A stretch of 64,000 bases of DNA from Auanema rhodensis (GCA_964057225.1 OZ059900.1:382501-446500), one strand, 5' to 3'; shown: positions 1 through 12,147, counted from the first letter of the stretch. Program-made: numbers and translations. Notes: generated from the sequence alone by a model not told the origin.

Positions 1-7
1 AGCATAG

Positions 8-30
8 TTTTATTGTCTATGACAACAAAA
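8..30. other. Short-loop hairpin in the monomer head (imperfect here)
   Basis: Arms TTTTATTGTC and GACAACAAAA flank a 3-base loop, TAT. Here one pair (A12 against C26) is mismatched. In units with G at position 12 the stem is a perfect 10 bp. In the common TATAAC class, position 21 changes and the innermost pair is lost as well. The segment recurs in every unit that keeps its head. Whether the structure forms or matters is unknown. Confidence 0.7.
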
Positions 31-129
31 GTCATCAATTAAACGCTAGTGATGTTTTAATACTGAATTTCGCTCAAATAGCATTACTACACTAAGTATG
101 GTCGTTTTTATGCCTTTAACACCATATAC

Positions 130-160
130 TCACCGATTTTTGGTACAAAATCTGTAATAC
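130..160. other. Near-invariant core 1 of the monomer
   Basis: Across the window this stretch, from CTCACCGATTTT to CTGTAATAC, is almost unchanged. The exceptions seen are TTTTCGGTAC instead of TTTTTGGTAC in the units at 4167 and 54802. It carries the inverted repeat GATTTT/AAAATC around TGGTAC. Low variation beside variable flanks could mean a protein-binding site or efficient homogenisation. It does not match the CENP-B box consensus. Confidence 0.6.
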
Positions 161-167
161 TTGTAAA

Positions 168-348
168 TTTTGATCATATTTGTTAAGATTTGAGAATCAA
201 ACACACAATACACAAAATCAGTCTATTTTTATGAGTTTGCACTGATATATATTCATTTTGATCAAAAAAGGTCGAAAATAGAAAGAATTTTGGAAATGTC
301 CGAGTTTTGAGTCCAATTTGGCTAAATCGCTCATATATATGATCAAAA
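168..348. repeat. Near-symmetric TGATCA dyad system
   Basis: TTTTGATCATAT at 168-179 and ATATGATCAAAA at 337-348 are a perfect 12-bp inverted pair. The palindrome TTTTGATCAAAA at 256-267 lies close to the midpoint. TGATCA sites are therefore spaced 88, 81 and 178 bp through the array. The first is lost (TGTTCA) in units 21820, 29808, 33970, 37443 and 40569. The third is lost (TAATCA) in units 45431, 46472, 47166 and 48207. Confidence 0.75.
256..284. other. Near-invariant core 2 of the monomer
   Basis: The stretch begins with the perfect 12-bp palindrome TTTTGATCAAAA, runs through an A6 tract and GGTCG, and ends in AAAATAGAAA. I saw no substitution in it in any copy read, although the bases just upstream (GATATATATTCA) and downstream (GAATTTTTGAAATTTCC) vary. 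It holds one of three regularly placed TGATCA sites. Confidence 0.6.
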
Positions 349-1735
349 GCATAGTTTTATTGTCTATAACAACAAAAGTCATCAATTAAACGCTAGTGAT
401 GTTTAAATACTGAATTTCGCTCAAATAGCATAACTACACTAAGTATGGTCGTTTTTATGCCTTTAACACCATATACTCACCGATTTTTGGTACAAAATCT
501 GTAATACTCGTAAATTTTGATCATATTCGTTAAGATTTGAGAATCAAACATACAATACACGAAATCAGTCTATTTTTATAAGCTTGCACTGATATATATT
601 CATTTTGATCAAAAAAGGTCGAAAATAGAAAGAATTTTTGAAATTTCCGAGTTTTGAGTCTAATTTGGCTAAATCGCTCATATATATGATCAGAAGCATA
701 GTTTTATTGTCTATGACAACAAAAGTCATCAATTAAACGCTAGTGATGTTTAAATACTGATTTTCGCTCAAATAGCATTACTACACTAAGTATGGTTGTT
801 TTTATGCCTTTAACACCATATACTCACCGATTTTTGGTACAAAATCTGTAATACTCGTAAATTTTGATCATATTCGTTAAGATTTGAGAATCAAACACTC
901 AATACACAAAATCAGTCTATTTTTATGAGCTTGCACTGATATATATTCATTTTGATCAAAAAAGGTCGAAAATAGAAAGAATTTTTGAAATTTCCGAGTT
1001 TTGAGTCCAATTTGGCTAAATCGCTCATATATATGATCAAAAGCATAGTTTTATTGTCTATAACAACAAAAGTCATCAATTAAACGCTAGTGATGTTTAA
1101 ATACTGAATTTCGCTCAAATAGCATAACTACACTAAGTATGGTCGTTTTTATGCCTTTAACACCATATACTCACCGATTTTTGGTACAAAATCTGTAATA
1201 CTCGTAAATTTTGATCATATTCGTTAAGATTTGAGAATCAAACATACAATACACAAAATCAGTCTATTTTTATGAGCTTGCACTGATATATATTCATTTT
1301 GATCAAAAAAGGTCGAAAATAGAAAGAATTTTTGAAATTTCCGAGTTTTGAGTCCAATTTGGCTAAATCGCTCATATATATGATCAAAAGCATAGTTTTA
1401 TTGTCTATAACAACAAAAGTCATCAATTAAACGCTAGTGATGTTTAAATACTGAATTTCGCTCAAATAGCATTACTACACTAAGTATGGTCGTTTTTATG
1501 CCTTTAACACCATATACTCACCGATTTTTGGTACAAAATCTGTAATACTCGTAAATTTTGATCATATTCGTTAAGATTTGAGAATCAAACATACAATACA
1601 CGAAATCAGTCAATTTTTATAAGCTTGCACTGATATATATTCATTTTGATCAAAAAAGGTCGAAAATAGAAAGAATTTTTGAATTTTCCGAGTTTTGAGT
1701 CGAATTGGGCTAAATCGCTCATATATATGATCAAA

Positions 1736-2083
1736 AGCATAGTTTTACTGTCTATGATAACAAAAGTCTTCAAATATACACTAATAATGTGTAAATCACT
1801 GAATTTCACTCAAATAGCTTTACTACACTAAGTATGGTCGTTTTTATGCCTTTAACACCATATACTCACCGATTTTTGGTACAAAATCTGTAATACTTGT
1901 AAATTTTGATCATATTTGTTAAGATTTGAGAATCAAACACACAATACACAAAATCAGTCTATTTTTATGAGTTTGCACTGATATATATTCATTTTGATCA
2001 AAAAAGGTCGAAAATAGAAAGAATTTTGGAAATGTCCGAGTTTTGAGTCCAATTTGGCTAAATCGCTCATATATATGATCAAA
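1736..2083 (+). repeat. Most divergent monomer head in the window (348 bp)
   Basis: The first ~90 bases carry changes seen nowhere else together: TTTTACTG, TATGATAAC, GTCTTCAAATATACACTAAT, AATGTGTAAATCACTGAA, TTTCACTC and AGCTTTAC. The TAAATCACT insertion is shared with the N heads and accounts for the extra base. From about unit position 86 onward the body is an ordinary class A. It looks like a hybrid between an older, unhomogenised head and a current body. Confidence 0.8.
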
Positions 2084-2777
2084 AGCATAGTTTTATTGTC
2101 TATAACAACAAAAGTCATCAATTAAACGCTAGTGATGTTTAAATACTGAATTTCGCTCAAATAGCATAACTACACTAAGTATGGTCGTTTTTATGCCTTT
2201 AACACCATATACTCACCGATTTTTGGTACAAAATCTGTAATACTCGTAAATTTTGATCATATTCGTTAAGATTTGAGAATCAAACATACAATACACGAAA
2301 TCAGTCAATTTTTATAAGCTTGCACTGATATATATTCATTTTGATCAAAAAAGGTCGAAAATAGAAAGAATTTTTGAAATTTCCGAGTTTTGAGTCCAAT
2401 TTGGCTGAATCGCTCATATATATGATCAAAAGCATAGTTTTATTGTCTATAACAACAAAAGTCATCAATTAAACGCTAGTGATGTTTTAATACTGAATTT
2501 CGCTCAAATAGCATTACTACACTAAGTATGGTCGTTTTTATACCTTTAACACCATATACTCACCGATTTTTGGTACAAAATCTGTAATACTCGTAAATTT
2601 TGATCATATTCGTTAAGTTTTGAAAATCAAACACACAATAAACAAAATCAGTCTATTTTTATGAGTTTGCACTGATATATATTCATTTTGATCAAAAAAG
2701 GTCGAAAATAGAAAGAATTTTTGAATTTTCCGAGTTTTGAGTCCAATTGGGCTAAATCGCTCATATATATGATCAAA

Positions 2778-3125
2778 AGCATAGTTTTATTGTCTATGAC
2801 AACAAAAGTCATTAATTAAACACTAATGATGTTTAAATCACTAAATTTCGCTCAAATAGCATTACTACACTAAGTATGGTCGTTTTTATGCCTTTAACAC
2901 CATATACTCACCGATTTTTGGTACAAAATCTGTAATACTCGTAAATTTTGATCATATTCGTTAAGATTTGAGAATCAAACACACAATACACAAAATCAGT
3001 CTATTTTTATGAGCTTGCACTGATATATATTCATTTTGATCAAAAAAGGTCGAAAATAGAAAGAATTTTTGAAATTTCCGAGTTTTGAGTCCAATTTGGC
3101 TAAATCGCTCATATATATGATCAAA
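2778..3125 (+). repeat. N-head monomer subfamily (348 bp), first of 34
   Basis: N heads read CATTAATTAAACACTAATG then TTTAAATCACTAAAT, with one inserted C at unit position ~62. The others start at 15618, 18000, 19736, 21472, 23209, 23904, 26681, 27376, 27724, 28072, 30495, 31190, 31538, 31886, 33622, 35011, 35359, 37095, 38484, 39179, 40221, 41610, 42305, 43694, 44389, 52718, 54107, 56538, 56886, 58275, 61054, 61402 and 62791. N heads are joined to several different bodies (GAAATTTCC, GAATTTTCC and GGAAATGTCC tails), so head and body have reassorted. Confidence 0.9.
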
Positions 3126-5901
3126 AGCATAGTTTCATTGTCTATAACAACAAAAGTCATCAATTAAACGCTAGTGATGTTTTAATACTGAATTTCGCTC
3201 AAATAGCATTACTACACTAAGTATGGTCGTTTTTATGCCTTTAACACCATATACTCACCGATTTTTGGTACAAAATCTGTAATACTTGTAAATTTTGATC
3301 ATATTCGTTAAGATTTGAGAATCAAACACACAATACACAAAATCAGTCTATTTTTATGAGCTTGCACTGATATATATTCATTTTGATCAAAAAAGGTCGA
3401 AAATAGAAAGAATTTTTGAAATTTCCGAGTTTTGAGTCCAATTTGGCTAAATCGCTCATATATATGATCAAAAGCATAGTTTTATTGTCTATAACAACAA
3501 AAGTCATCAATTAAACGCTAGTGATGTTTAAATACTGAATTTCGATCAATTAGCATTACTACACTAAGTATGGTCGTTTTTATGCCTTTAACACCATATA
3601 CTCACCGATTTTTGGTACAAAATCTGTAATACTCGTAAATTTTGATCATATTCGTTAAGATTTGAGAATCAAACACTCAATACACAAAATCAGTCTATTT
3701 TTATGAGCTTGCACTGATATATATTCATTTTGATCAAAAAAGGTCGAAAATAGAAAGAATTTTTGAAATTTCCGAGTTTTGAGTCTAATTTGGCTAAATC
3801 GCTCATATATATGATCAGAAGCATAGTTTTATTGTCTATGACAACAAAAGTCATCAATTAAACGCTAGTGATGTTTAAATACTGATTTTCGCTCAAATAG
3901 CATTACTACACTAAGTATGGTCGTTTTTATGCCTTTAACACCATATACTCACCGATTTTTGGTACAAAATCTGTAATACTCGTAAATTTTGATCATATTC
4001 GTTAAGATTTGAGAATCAAACATACAATACCCAAAATCAGTCTATTTTTATGAGCTTGCACTGATATATATTCATTTTGATCAAAAAAGGTCGAAAATAG
4101 AAAGAATTTTTGAAATTTCCGAGTTTTGAGTCCAATTTGGCTAAATCGCTCATATATATGATCAAAAGCATAGTTTCATTGTCTATAACAACAAAAGTCA
4201 TCAATTAAACGCTAGTGATGTTTAAATACTGAATTTCGCTCAAATAGCATTACTACACTAAGTATGGTCGTTTTTATGCCTTTAACACCATATACTCACC
4301 GATTTTCGGTACAAAATCTGTAATACTCGTAAATTTTGATCATATTCGTTAAGATTTGAGAATCAAACATACAATACACGAAATCAGTCAATTTTTATAA
4401 GCTTGCACTGATATATATTCATTTTGATCAAAAAAGGTCGAAAATAGAAAGAATTTTTGAAATTTCCGAGTTTTGAGTCTAATTTGGCTAAATCGCTCAT
4501 ATATATGATCAGAAGCATAGTTTTATTGTCTATGACAACAAAAGTCATCAATTAAACGCTAGTGATGTTTAAATACTGAATTTCGCTCAAATAGCATAAC
4601 TACACTAAGTATGGTCGTTTTTATGCCTTTAACACCATATACTCACCGATTTTTGGTACAAAATCTGTAATACTCGTAAATTTTGATCATATTCGTTAAG
4701 ATTTGAGAATCAAACATACAATACACGAAATCAGTCTATTTTTATAAGCTTGCACTGATATATATTCATTTTGATCAAAAAAGGTCGAAAATAGAAAGAA
4801 TTTTTGAAATTTCCGAGTTTTGAGTCTAATTTGGCTAAATCGCTCATATATATGATCAGAAGCATAGTTTTATTGTCTATGACAACAAAAGTCATCAATT
4901 AAACGCTAGTGATGTTTAAATACTGATTTTCGCTCAAATAGCATTACTACACTAAGTATGGTTGTTTTTATGCCTTTAACACCATATACTCACCGATTTT
5001 TGGTACAAAATCTGTAATACTCGTAAATTTTGATCATATTCGTTAAGATTTGAGAATCAAACACTCAATACACAAAATCAGTCTATTTTTATGAGCTTGC
5101 ACTGATATATATTCATTTTGATCAAAAAAGGTCGAAAATAGAAAGAATTTTTGAAATTTCCGAGTTTTGAGTCCAATTTGGCTAAATCGCTCATATATAT
5201 GATCAAAAGCATAGTTTTATTGTCTATAACAACAAAAGTCATCAATTAAACGCTAGTGATGTTTAAATACTGAATTTCGCTCAAATAGCATAACTACACT
5301 AAGTATGGTCGTTTTTATGCCTTTAACACCATATACTCACCGATTTTTGGTACAAAATCTGTAATACTCGTAAATTTTGATCATATTCGTTAAGATTTGA
5401 GAATCAAACATACAATACACAAAATCAGTCTATTTTTATGAGCTTGCACTGATATATATTCATTTTGATCAAAAAAGGTCGAAAATAGAAAGAATTTTTG
5501 AAATTTCCGAGTTTTGAGTCCAATTTGGCTAAATCGCTCATATATATGATCAAAAGCATAGTTTTATTGTCTATAACAACAAAAGTCATCAATTAAACGC
5601 TAGTGATGTTTAAATACTGAATTTCGCTCAAATAGCATTACTACACTAAGTATGGTCGTTTTTATGCCTTTAACACCATATACTCACCGATTTTTGGTAC
5701 AAAATCTGTAATACTCGTAAATTTTGATCATATTCGTTAAGATTTGAGAATCAAACATACAATACACGAAATCAGTCAATTTTTATAAGCTTGCACTGAT
5801 ATATATTCATTTTGATCAAAAAAGGTCGAAAATAGAAAGAATTTTTGAAATTTCCGAGTTTTGAGTCTAATTTGGCTAAATCGCTCATATATATGATCAG
5901 A

Positions 5902-7636
5902 AGCATAGTTTTATTGTCTATGACAACAAAAGTCATCAATTAAACGCTAGTGATGTTTTAATACTGAATTTCGCTCAAATAGCATTACTACACTAAGTAT
6001 GGTCGTTTTTATGCCTTTAACACCATATACTCACCGATTTTTGGTACAAAATCTGTAATACTTGTAAATTTTGATCATATTTGTTAAGATTTGAGAATCA
6101 AACACACAATACACAAAATCAGTCTATTTTTATGAGTTTGCACTGATATATATTCATTTTGATCAAAAAAGGTCGAAAATAGAAAGAATTTTGGAAATGT
6201 CCGAGTTTTGAGTCCAATTTGGCTAAATCGCTCATATATATGATCAAAAGCATAGTTTTATTGTCTATAACAACAAAAGTCATCAATTAAACGCTAGTGA
6301 TGTTTAAATACTGAATTTCGCTCAAATAGCATAACTACACTAAGTATGGTCGTTTTTATGCCTTTAACACCATATACTCACCGATTTTTGGTACAAAATC
6401 TGTAATACTCGTAAATTTTGATCATATTCGTTAAGATTTGAGAATCAAACATACAATACACGAAATCAGTCTATTTTTATAAGCTTGCACTGATATATAT
6501 TCATTTTGATCAAAAAAGGTCGAAAATAGAAAGAATTTTTGAAATTTCCGAGTTTTGAGTCTAATTTGGCTAAATCGCTCATATATATGATCAGAAGCAT
6601 AGTTTTATTGTCTATGACAACAAAAGTCATCAATTAAACGCTAGTGATGTTTAAATACTGATTTTCGCTCAAATAGCATTACTACACTAAGTATGGTTGT
6701 TTTTATGCCTTTAACACCATATACTCACCGATTTTTGGTACAAAATCTGTAATACTCGTAAATTTTGATCATATTCGTTAAGATTTGAGAATCAAACACT
6801 CAATACACAAAATCAGTCTATTTTTATGAGCTTGCACTGATATATATTCATTTTGATCAAAAAAGGTCGAAAATAGAAAGAATTTTTGAAATTTCCGAGT
6901 TTTGAGTCCAATTTGGCTAAATCGCTCATATATATGATCAAAAGCATAGTTTTATTGTCTATAACAACAAAAGTCATCAATTAAACGCTAGTGATGTTTA
7001 AATACTGAGTTTCGCTCAAATAGCATAACTACACTAAGTATGGTCGTTTTTATGCCTTTAACACCATATACTCACCGATTTTTGGTACAAAATCTGTAAT
7101 ACTCGTAAATTTTGATCATATTCGTTAAGATTTGAGAATCAAACATACAATACACAAAATCAGTCTATTTTTATGAGCTTGCACTGATATATATTCATTT
7201 TGATCAAAAAAGGTCGAAAATAGAAAGAATTTTTGAAATTTCCGAGTTTTGAGTCCAATTTGGCTAAATCGCTCATATATATGATCAAAAGCATAGTTTT
7301 ATTGTCTATAACAACAAAAGTCATCAATTAAACGCTAGTGATGTTTAAATACTGAATTTCGCTCAAATAGCATTACTACACTAAGTATGGTCGTTTTTAT
7401 GCCTTTAACACCATATACTCACCGATTTTTGGTACAAAATCTGTAATACTCGTAAATTTTGATCATATTCGTTAAGATTTGAGAATCAAACATACAATAC
7501 ACGAAATCAGTCAATTTTTATAAGCTTGCACTGATATATATTCATTTTGATCAAAAAAGGTCGAAAATAGAAAGAATTTTTGAAATTTCCGAGTTTTGAG
7601 TCTAATTTGGCTAAATCGCTCATATATATGATCAGA
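5902..7636. repeat. Clean 1735-bp 5-mer copy (A-B-C-D-E)
   Basis: The five units at 5902, 6249, 6596, 6943 and 7290 repeat units 1, 348, 695, 1042 and 1389 with only scattered changes. One change is TACTGAGTTTC instead of TACTGAATTTC at 6943, which also appears in the A unit at 7637. The last unit differs from 1389 in its tail: 7290 ends GTCTAATTTGG/GATCAGAAGC, whereas 1389 ends TTGAATTTTCC/GTCGAATTGGGC. Confidence 0.8.
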
Positions 7637-8330
7637 AGCATAGTTTTATTGTCTATGACAACAAAAGTCATCAATTAAACGCTAGTGATGTTTTAATACT
7701 GAGTTTCGCTCAAATAGCATTACTACACTAAGTATGGTCGTTTTTATGCCTTTAACACCATATACTCACCGATTTTTGGTACAAAATCTGTAATACTTGT
7801 AAATTTTGATCATATTTGTTAAGATTTGAGAATCAAACACACAATACACAAAATCAGTCTATTTTTATGAGTTTGCACTGATATATATTCATTTTGATCA
7901 AAAAAGGTCGAAAATAGAAAGAATTTTGGAAATGTCCGAGTTTTGAGTCCAATTTGGCTAAATCGCTCATATATATGATCAAAAGCATAGTTTTATTGTC
8001 TATAACAACAAAAGTCATCAATTAAACGCTAGTGATGTTTAAATACTGAATTTCGCTCAAATAGCATAACTACACTAAGTATGGTCGTTTTTATGCCTTT
8101 AACACCATATACTCACCGATTTTTGGTACAAAATCTGTAATACTCGTAAATTTTGATCATATTCGTTAAGATTTGAGAATCAAACATACAATACACGAAA
8201 TCAGTCAATTTTTATAAGCTTGCACTGATATATATTCATTTTGATCAAAAAAGGTCGAAAATAGAAAGAATTTTGGAAATGTCCGAGTTTTGAGTCCAAT
8301 TTGGCTAAATCGCTCATATATATGATCAAA

Positions 8331-11300
8331 AGCATAGTTTTATTGTCTATAACAACAAAAGTCATCAATTAAACGCTAGTGATGTTTTAATACTGAATTT
8401 CGCTCAAATAGCATTACTACACTAAGTATGGTCGTTTTTATGCCTTTAACACCATATACTCACCGATTTTTGGTACAAAATCTGTAATACTTGTAAATTT
8501 TGATCATATTTGTTAAGATTTGAGAATCAAACACACAATACACAAAATCTGTCTATTTTAATGAGTTTGCACTGATATATATTCATTTTGATCAAAAAAG
8601 GTCGAAAATAGAAAGAATTTTTGAAATTTCCGAGTTTTGAGTCTAATTTGGCTAAATCGCTCATATATATGATCAGAAGCATAGTTTTGTTGTCTATGAC
8701 AACAAAAGTCATCAATTAAACGCTAGTGATGTTTAAATACTGATTTTCGCTCAAATAGCATTACTACACTAAGTATGGTCGTTTTTATGCCTTTAACACC
8801 ATATACTCACCGATTTTTGGTACAAAATCTGTAATACTCGTAAATTTTGATCATATTCGTTAAGATTTGAGAATCAAACACACAATACACAAAATCAGTC
8901 TATTTTTATGAGCTTGCACTGATATATATTCATTTTGATCAAAAAAGGTCGAAAATAGAAAGAATTTTTGAAATTTCCGAGTTTTGAGTCCAATTTGGCT
9001 AAATCGCTCATATATATGATCAAAAGCATAGTTTTATTGTCTATAACAACAAAAGTCATCAATTAAACGCTAGTGATGTTTAAATACTGAATTTCGATCA
9101 AATAGCATTACTACACCAAGTATGGTCGTTTTTATGCCTTTAACACCATATACTCACCGATTTTTGGTACAAAATCTGTAATACTCGTAAATTTTGATCA
9201 TATTCGTTAAGATTTGAGAATCAAACATACAATACACGAAATCAGTCTATTTTTATGAGCTTGCACTGATATATATTCATTTTGATCAAAAAAGGTCGAA
9301 AATAGAAAGAATTTTTGAAATTTCCGAGTTTTGAGTCTAATTTGGCTAAATCGCTCATATATATGATCAGAAGCATAGTTTTATTGTCTATGACAACAAA
9401 AGTCATCAATTAAACGCTAGTGATGTTTTAATACTGAATTTCGCTCAAATAGCATTACTACACTAAGTATGGTCGTTTTTATGCCTTTAACACCATATAC
9501 TCACCGATTTTTGGTACAAAATCTGTAATACTCGTAAATTTTGATCATATTCGTTAAGATTTGAGAATCAAACATACAATACACGAAATCAGTCAATTTT
9601 TATAAGCTTGCACTGATATATATTCATTTTGATCAAAAAAGGTCGAAAATAGAAAGAATTTTGGAAATGTCCGAGTTTTGAGTCCAATTTGGCTAAATCG
9701 CTCATATATATGATCAAAAGCATAGTTTTATTGTCTATAACAACAAAAGTCATCAATCAAACGCTAGTGATGTTTTAATACTGAATTTCGCTCAAATAGC
9801 ATTACTACACTAAGTATGGTCGTTTTTATGCCTTTAACACCATATACTCACCGATTTTTGGTACAAAATCTGTAATACTTGTAAATTTTGATCATATTTG
9901 TTAAGATTTGAGAATCAAACACACAATACACAAAATCAGTCTATTTTAATGAGTTTGCACTGATATATATTCATTTTGATCAAAAAAGGTCGAAAATAGA
10001 AAGAATTTTTTAAATTTCCGAGTTTTGAGTCTAATTTGGCTAAATCGCTCATATATATGATCAGAAGCATAGTTTTGTTGTCTATGACAACAAAAGTCAT
10101 CAATTAAACGCTAGTGATGTTTAAATACTGATTTTCGCTCAAATAGCATTACTACACTAAGTATGGTCGTTTTTATGCCTTTAACACCATATACTCACCG
10201 ATTTTTGGTACAAAATCTGTAATACTCGTAAATTTTGATCATATTCGTTAAGATTTGAGAATCAAACACACAATACACAAAATCAGTCTATTTTTATGAG
10301 CTTGCACTGATATATATTCATTTTGATCAAAAAAGGTCGAAAATAGAAAGAATTTTTGAAATTTCCGAGTTTTGAGTCCAATTTGGCTAAATCGCTCATA
10401 TATATGATCAAAAGCATAGTTTTATTGTCTATAACAACAAAAGTCATCAATTAAACGCTAGTGATGTTTAAATACTGAATTTCGATCAAATAGCATTACT
10501 ACACTAAGTATGGTCGTTTTTATGCCTTTAACACCATATACTCACCGATTTTTGGTACAAAATCTGTAATACTCGTAAATTTTGATCATATTCGTTAAGA
10601 TTTGAGAATCAAACATACAATACACGAAATCAGTATATTTTTATGAGCTTGCACTGATATATATTCATTTTGATCAAAAAAGGTCGAAAATAGAAAGAAT
10701 TTTTGAAATTTCCGAGTTTTGAGTCTAATTTGGCTAAATCGCTCATATATATGATCAGAAGCATAGTTTTATTGTCTATGACAACAAAAGTCATCAATTA
10801 AACGCTAGTGATGTTTAAATACTGATTTTCGCTCAAATAGCATTACTACACTAAGTATGGTCGTTTTTATGCCTTTAACACCATATACTCACCGATTTTT
10901 GGTACAAAATCTGTAATACTCGTAAATTTTGATCATATTCGTTAAGATTTGAGAATCAAACACACAATACACAAAATCAGTCTATTTTTATGAGCTTGCA
11001 CTGATATATATTCATTTTGATCAAAAAAGGTCGAAAATAGAAAGAATTTTTGAAATTTCCGAGTTTTGAGTCCAATTTGGCTAAATCGCTCATATATATG
11101 ATCAAAAGCATAGTTTTATTGTCTATAACAACAAAAGTCATCAATTAAACGCTAGTGATGTTTAAATACTGAATTTCGCTCAAATAGCATTACTACACTA
11201 AGTATGGTCGTTTTTATGCCTTTAACACCATATACTCACCGATTTTTGGTACAAAATCTGTAATACTCGTAAATTTTGATCATATTCGTTAAGATTTGAG

Positions 11301-12147
11301 AATCAAACATACAATACACGAAATCAGTCAATTTTTATAAGCTTGCACTGATATATATTCATTTTGATCAAAAAAGGTCGAAAATAGAAAGAATTTTTGA
11401 AATTTCCGAGTTTTGAGTCTAATTTGGCTAAATCGCTCATATATATGATCAGAAGCATAGTTTTATTGTCTATGACAACAAAAGTCATCAATTAAACGCT
11501 AGTGATGTTTTAATACTGAATTTCGCTCAAATAGCATTACTACACTAAGTATGGTCGTTTTTATGCCTTTAACACCATATACTCACCGATTTTTGGTACA
11601 AAATCTGTAATACTTGTAAATTTTGATCATATTTGTTAAGATTTGAGAATCAAACACACAATACACAAAATCAGTCTATTTTTATGAGTTTGCACTGATA
11701 TATATTCATTTTGATCAAAAAAGGTCGAAAATAGAAAGAATTTTTGAAATTTCCGAGTTTTGAGTCTAATTTGGCTAAATCGCTCATATATATGATCAGA
11801 AGCATAGTTTTATTGTCTATGACAACAAAAGTCATCAATTAAACGCTAGTGATGTTTAAATACTGATTTTCGCTCAAATAGCATTACTACACTAAGTATG
11901 GTTGTTTTTATGCCTTTAACACCATATACTCACCGATTTTTGGTACAAAATCTGTAATACTCGTAAATTGTGATCATATTCGTTAAGATTTGAGAATCAA
12001 ACACTCAATACACAAAATCAGTCTATTTTTATGAGCTTGCACTGATATATATTCATTTTGATCAAAAAAGGTCGAAAATAGAAAGAATTTTTGAAATTTC
12101 CGAGTTTTGAGTCCAATTTGGCTAAATCGCTCATATATATGATCAAA
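8331..12147. repeat. HOR domain 2: 4-mer (1388 bp) then mixed order
   Basis: Unit starts: 8331, 8678, 9025, 9372, 9719, 10066, 10413, 10760, 11107, 11454, 11801. Units 8331/8678/9025 match 9719/10066/10413 at a 1388-bp offset. Shared markers are TATTTTAATGAG, the perfect hairpin TTTTGTTGTC head, and TTTCGATCAAATAG. The fourth members (9372, 10760) differ: 9372 combines an A-like head with a GTCAATTTTTATAAGC body and GGAAATGTCC tail. From 10760 on, C-, E- and A-like units follow in no clear repeat. Confidence 0.75.
8685..8707. other. Perfect 10-bp stem, 3-base-loop hairpin
   Basis: Arms TTTTGTTGTC and GACAACAAAA with loop TAT are fully complementary in units carrying G at unit position 12 and TATGAC. 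This is the first copy. The same perfect form occurs at unit positions 8-30 of units 10066, 18000, 19736, 21472, 45084, 50636, 55497, 59318, 60013 and 63834. The remaining units have one or more mismatches in the stem. Confidence 0.85.

Larger units (their letters stand above)
1..347 (+). repeat. Reference monomer (phase 1) with landmarks
   Basis: This unit is used for numbering. Head, 1-100: an imperfect hairpin at 8-30 and the variable sites 12, 21, 36, 45, 49, 58, 65, 67 and 85. Core 1, about 130-160, is nearly invariant and includes the dyad GATTTT/AAAATC around TGGTAC at 136-153. A TGATCA lies at 171-176. The second variable block, 191-236, covers GATTTGAG, the ACACACAATACACA stretch and GAGTTTGC. 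Core 2, 256-284, is nearly invariant and starts with the palindrome TTTTGATCAAAA (256-267). The tail, 285-347, has variable sites 292/298, 296, 314, 319, 324, 328 and 346, the palindrome TCATATATATGA (331-342) and a third TGATCA (340-345). This unit is the TTGTAAA / ATTTGTT / GGAAATGTCC class ('A'). Confidence 0.95.
1..8330. repeat. HOR domain 1: 5-mer (1735 bp), classes A-B-C-D-E
   Basis: Unit starts: 1, 348, 695, 1042, 1389, 1736, 2084, 2431, 2778, 3126, 3473, 3820, 4167, 4514, 4861, 5208, 5555, 5902, 6249, 6596, 6943, 7290, 7637, 7984. Class A: TTTTAATACTG head, CTTGTAAA, ATTTGTT, GGAAATGTCC. B: CATAAC, CATACAATACACG, GTCTAAT tail. C: GATTTTCGC, GGTTGTT, CACTCAATACACA. D: CATAAC, CATACAATACACA, GTCCAAT tail. 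E: CATTAC, CATACAATACACG, GTCAATTTTTATAAGC. A-B-C-D-E is clearest at 1-1735 and 5902-7636, with B-C-D-E at 4514-5901. Between 1736 and 4513 the order is broken and includes the divergent unit at 1736 and the first N head at 2778. Confidence 0.85.

Noticed and set aside
34-54. Compensatory change between CATCA...TGATG and the N-head CATTA...TAATG
   Set aside because: The pairing partner shifts register between the two classes, so this is not clean covariation.
8-60. CRISPR-like or direct-repeat array
   Set aside because: The whole 347-bp period is conserved; there are no unique spacers.
180-196. Possible CENP-B box (ATTCGTTAAGATTCGAG-like)
   Set aside because: Only the TTCGTT part agrees; the required A and CGGG positions do not, and many units have ATTTGTT instead.
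103-255. Internal sub-duplication of the monomer (TTTTTATGCCTTT region against TTTTTATGAGTTT about 118 bp later)
   Set aside because: Only the first 8-11 bases agree well; the rest needs gaps and is not better than expected for AT-rich sequence.
268-280. Pol III B-box-like GGTCGAAAAT
   Set aside because: It lacks the GGTTCGANNCC pattern, and no A box or tRNA fold is present.
331-340. TATATAT stretch as a TATA-type promoter
   Set aside because: It is part of a palindrome repeated in every unit, with no gene or other promoter element nearby.
1606-1809. 67-codon open frame on the minus strand over a unit junction
   Set aside because: The same frame is closed in almost all other units. It stays open here because of the divergent head at 1736. 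There is no coding signature, and a 347-bp period is not a multiple of three.
8527-8715. 62-codon open frame on the minus strand
   Set aside because: The same part of the monomer is read by chance in a unit with variant bases; it is not conserved as an open frame across units.
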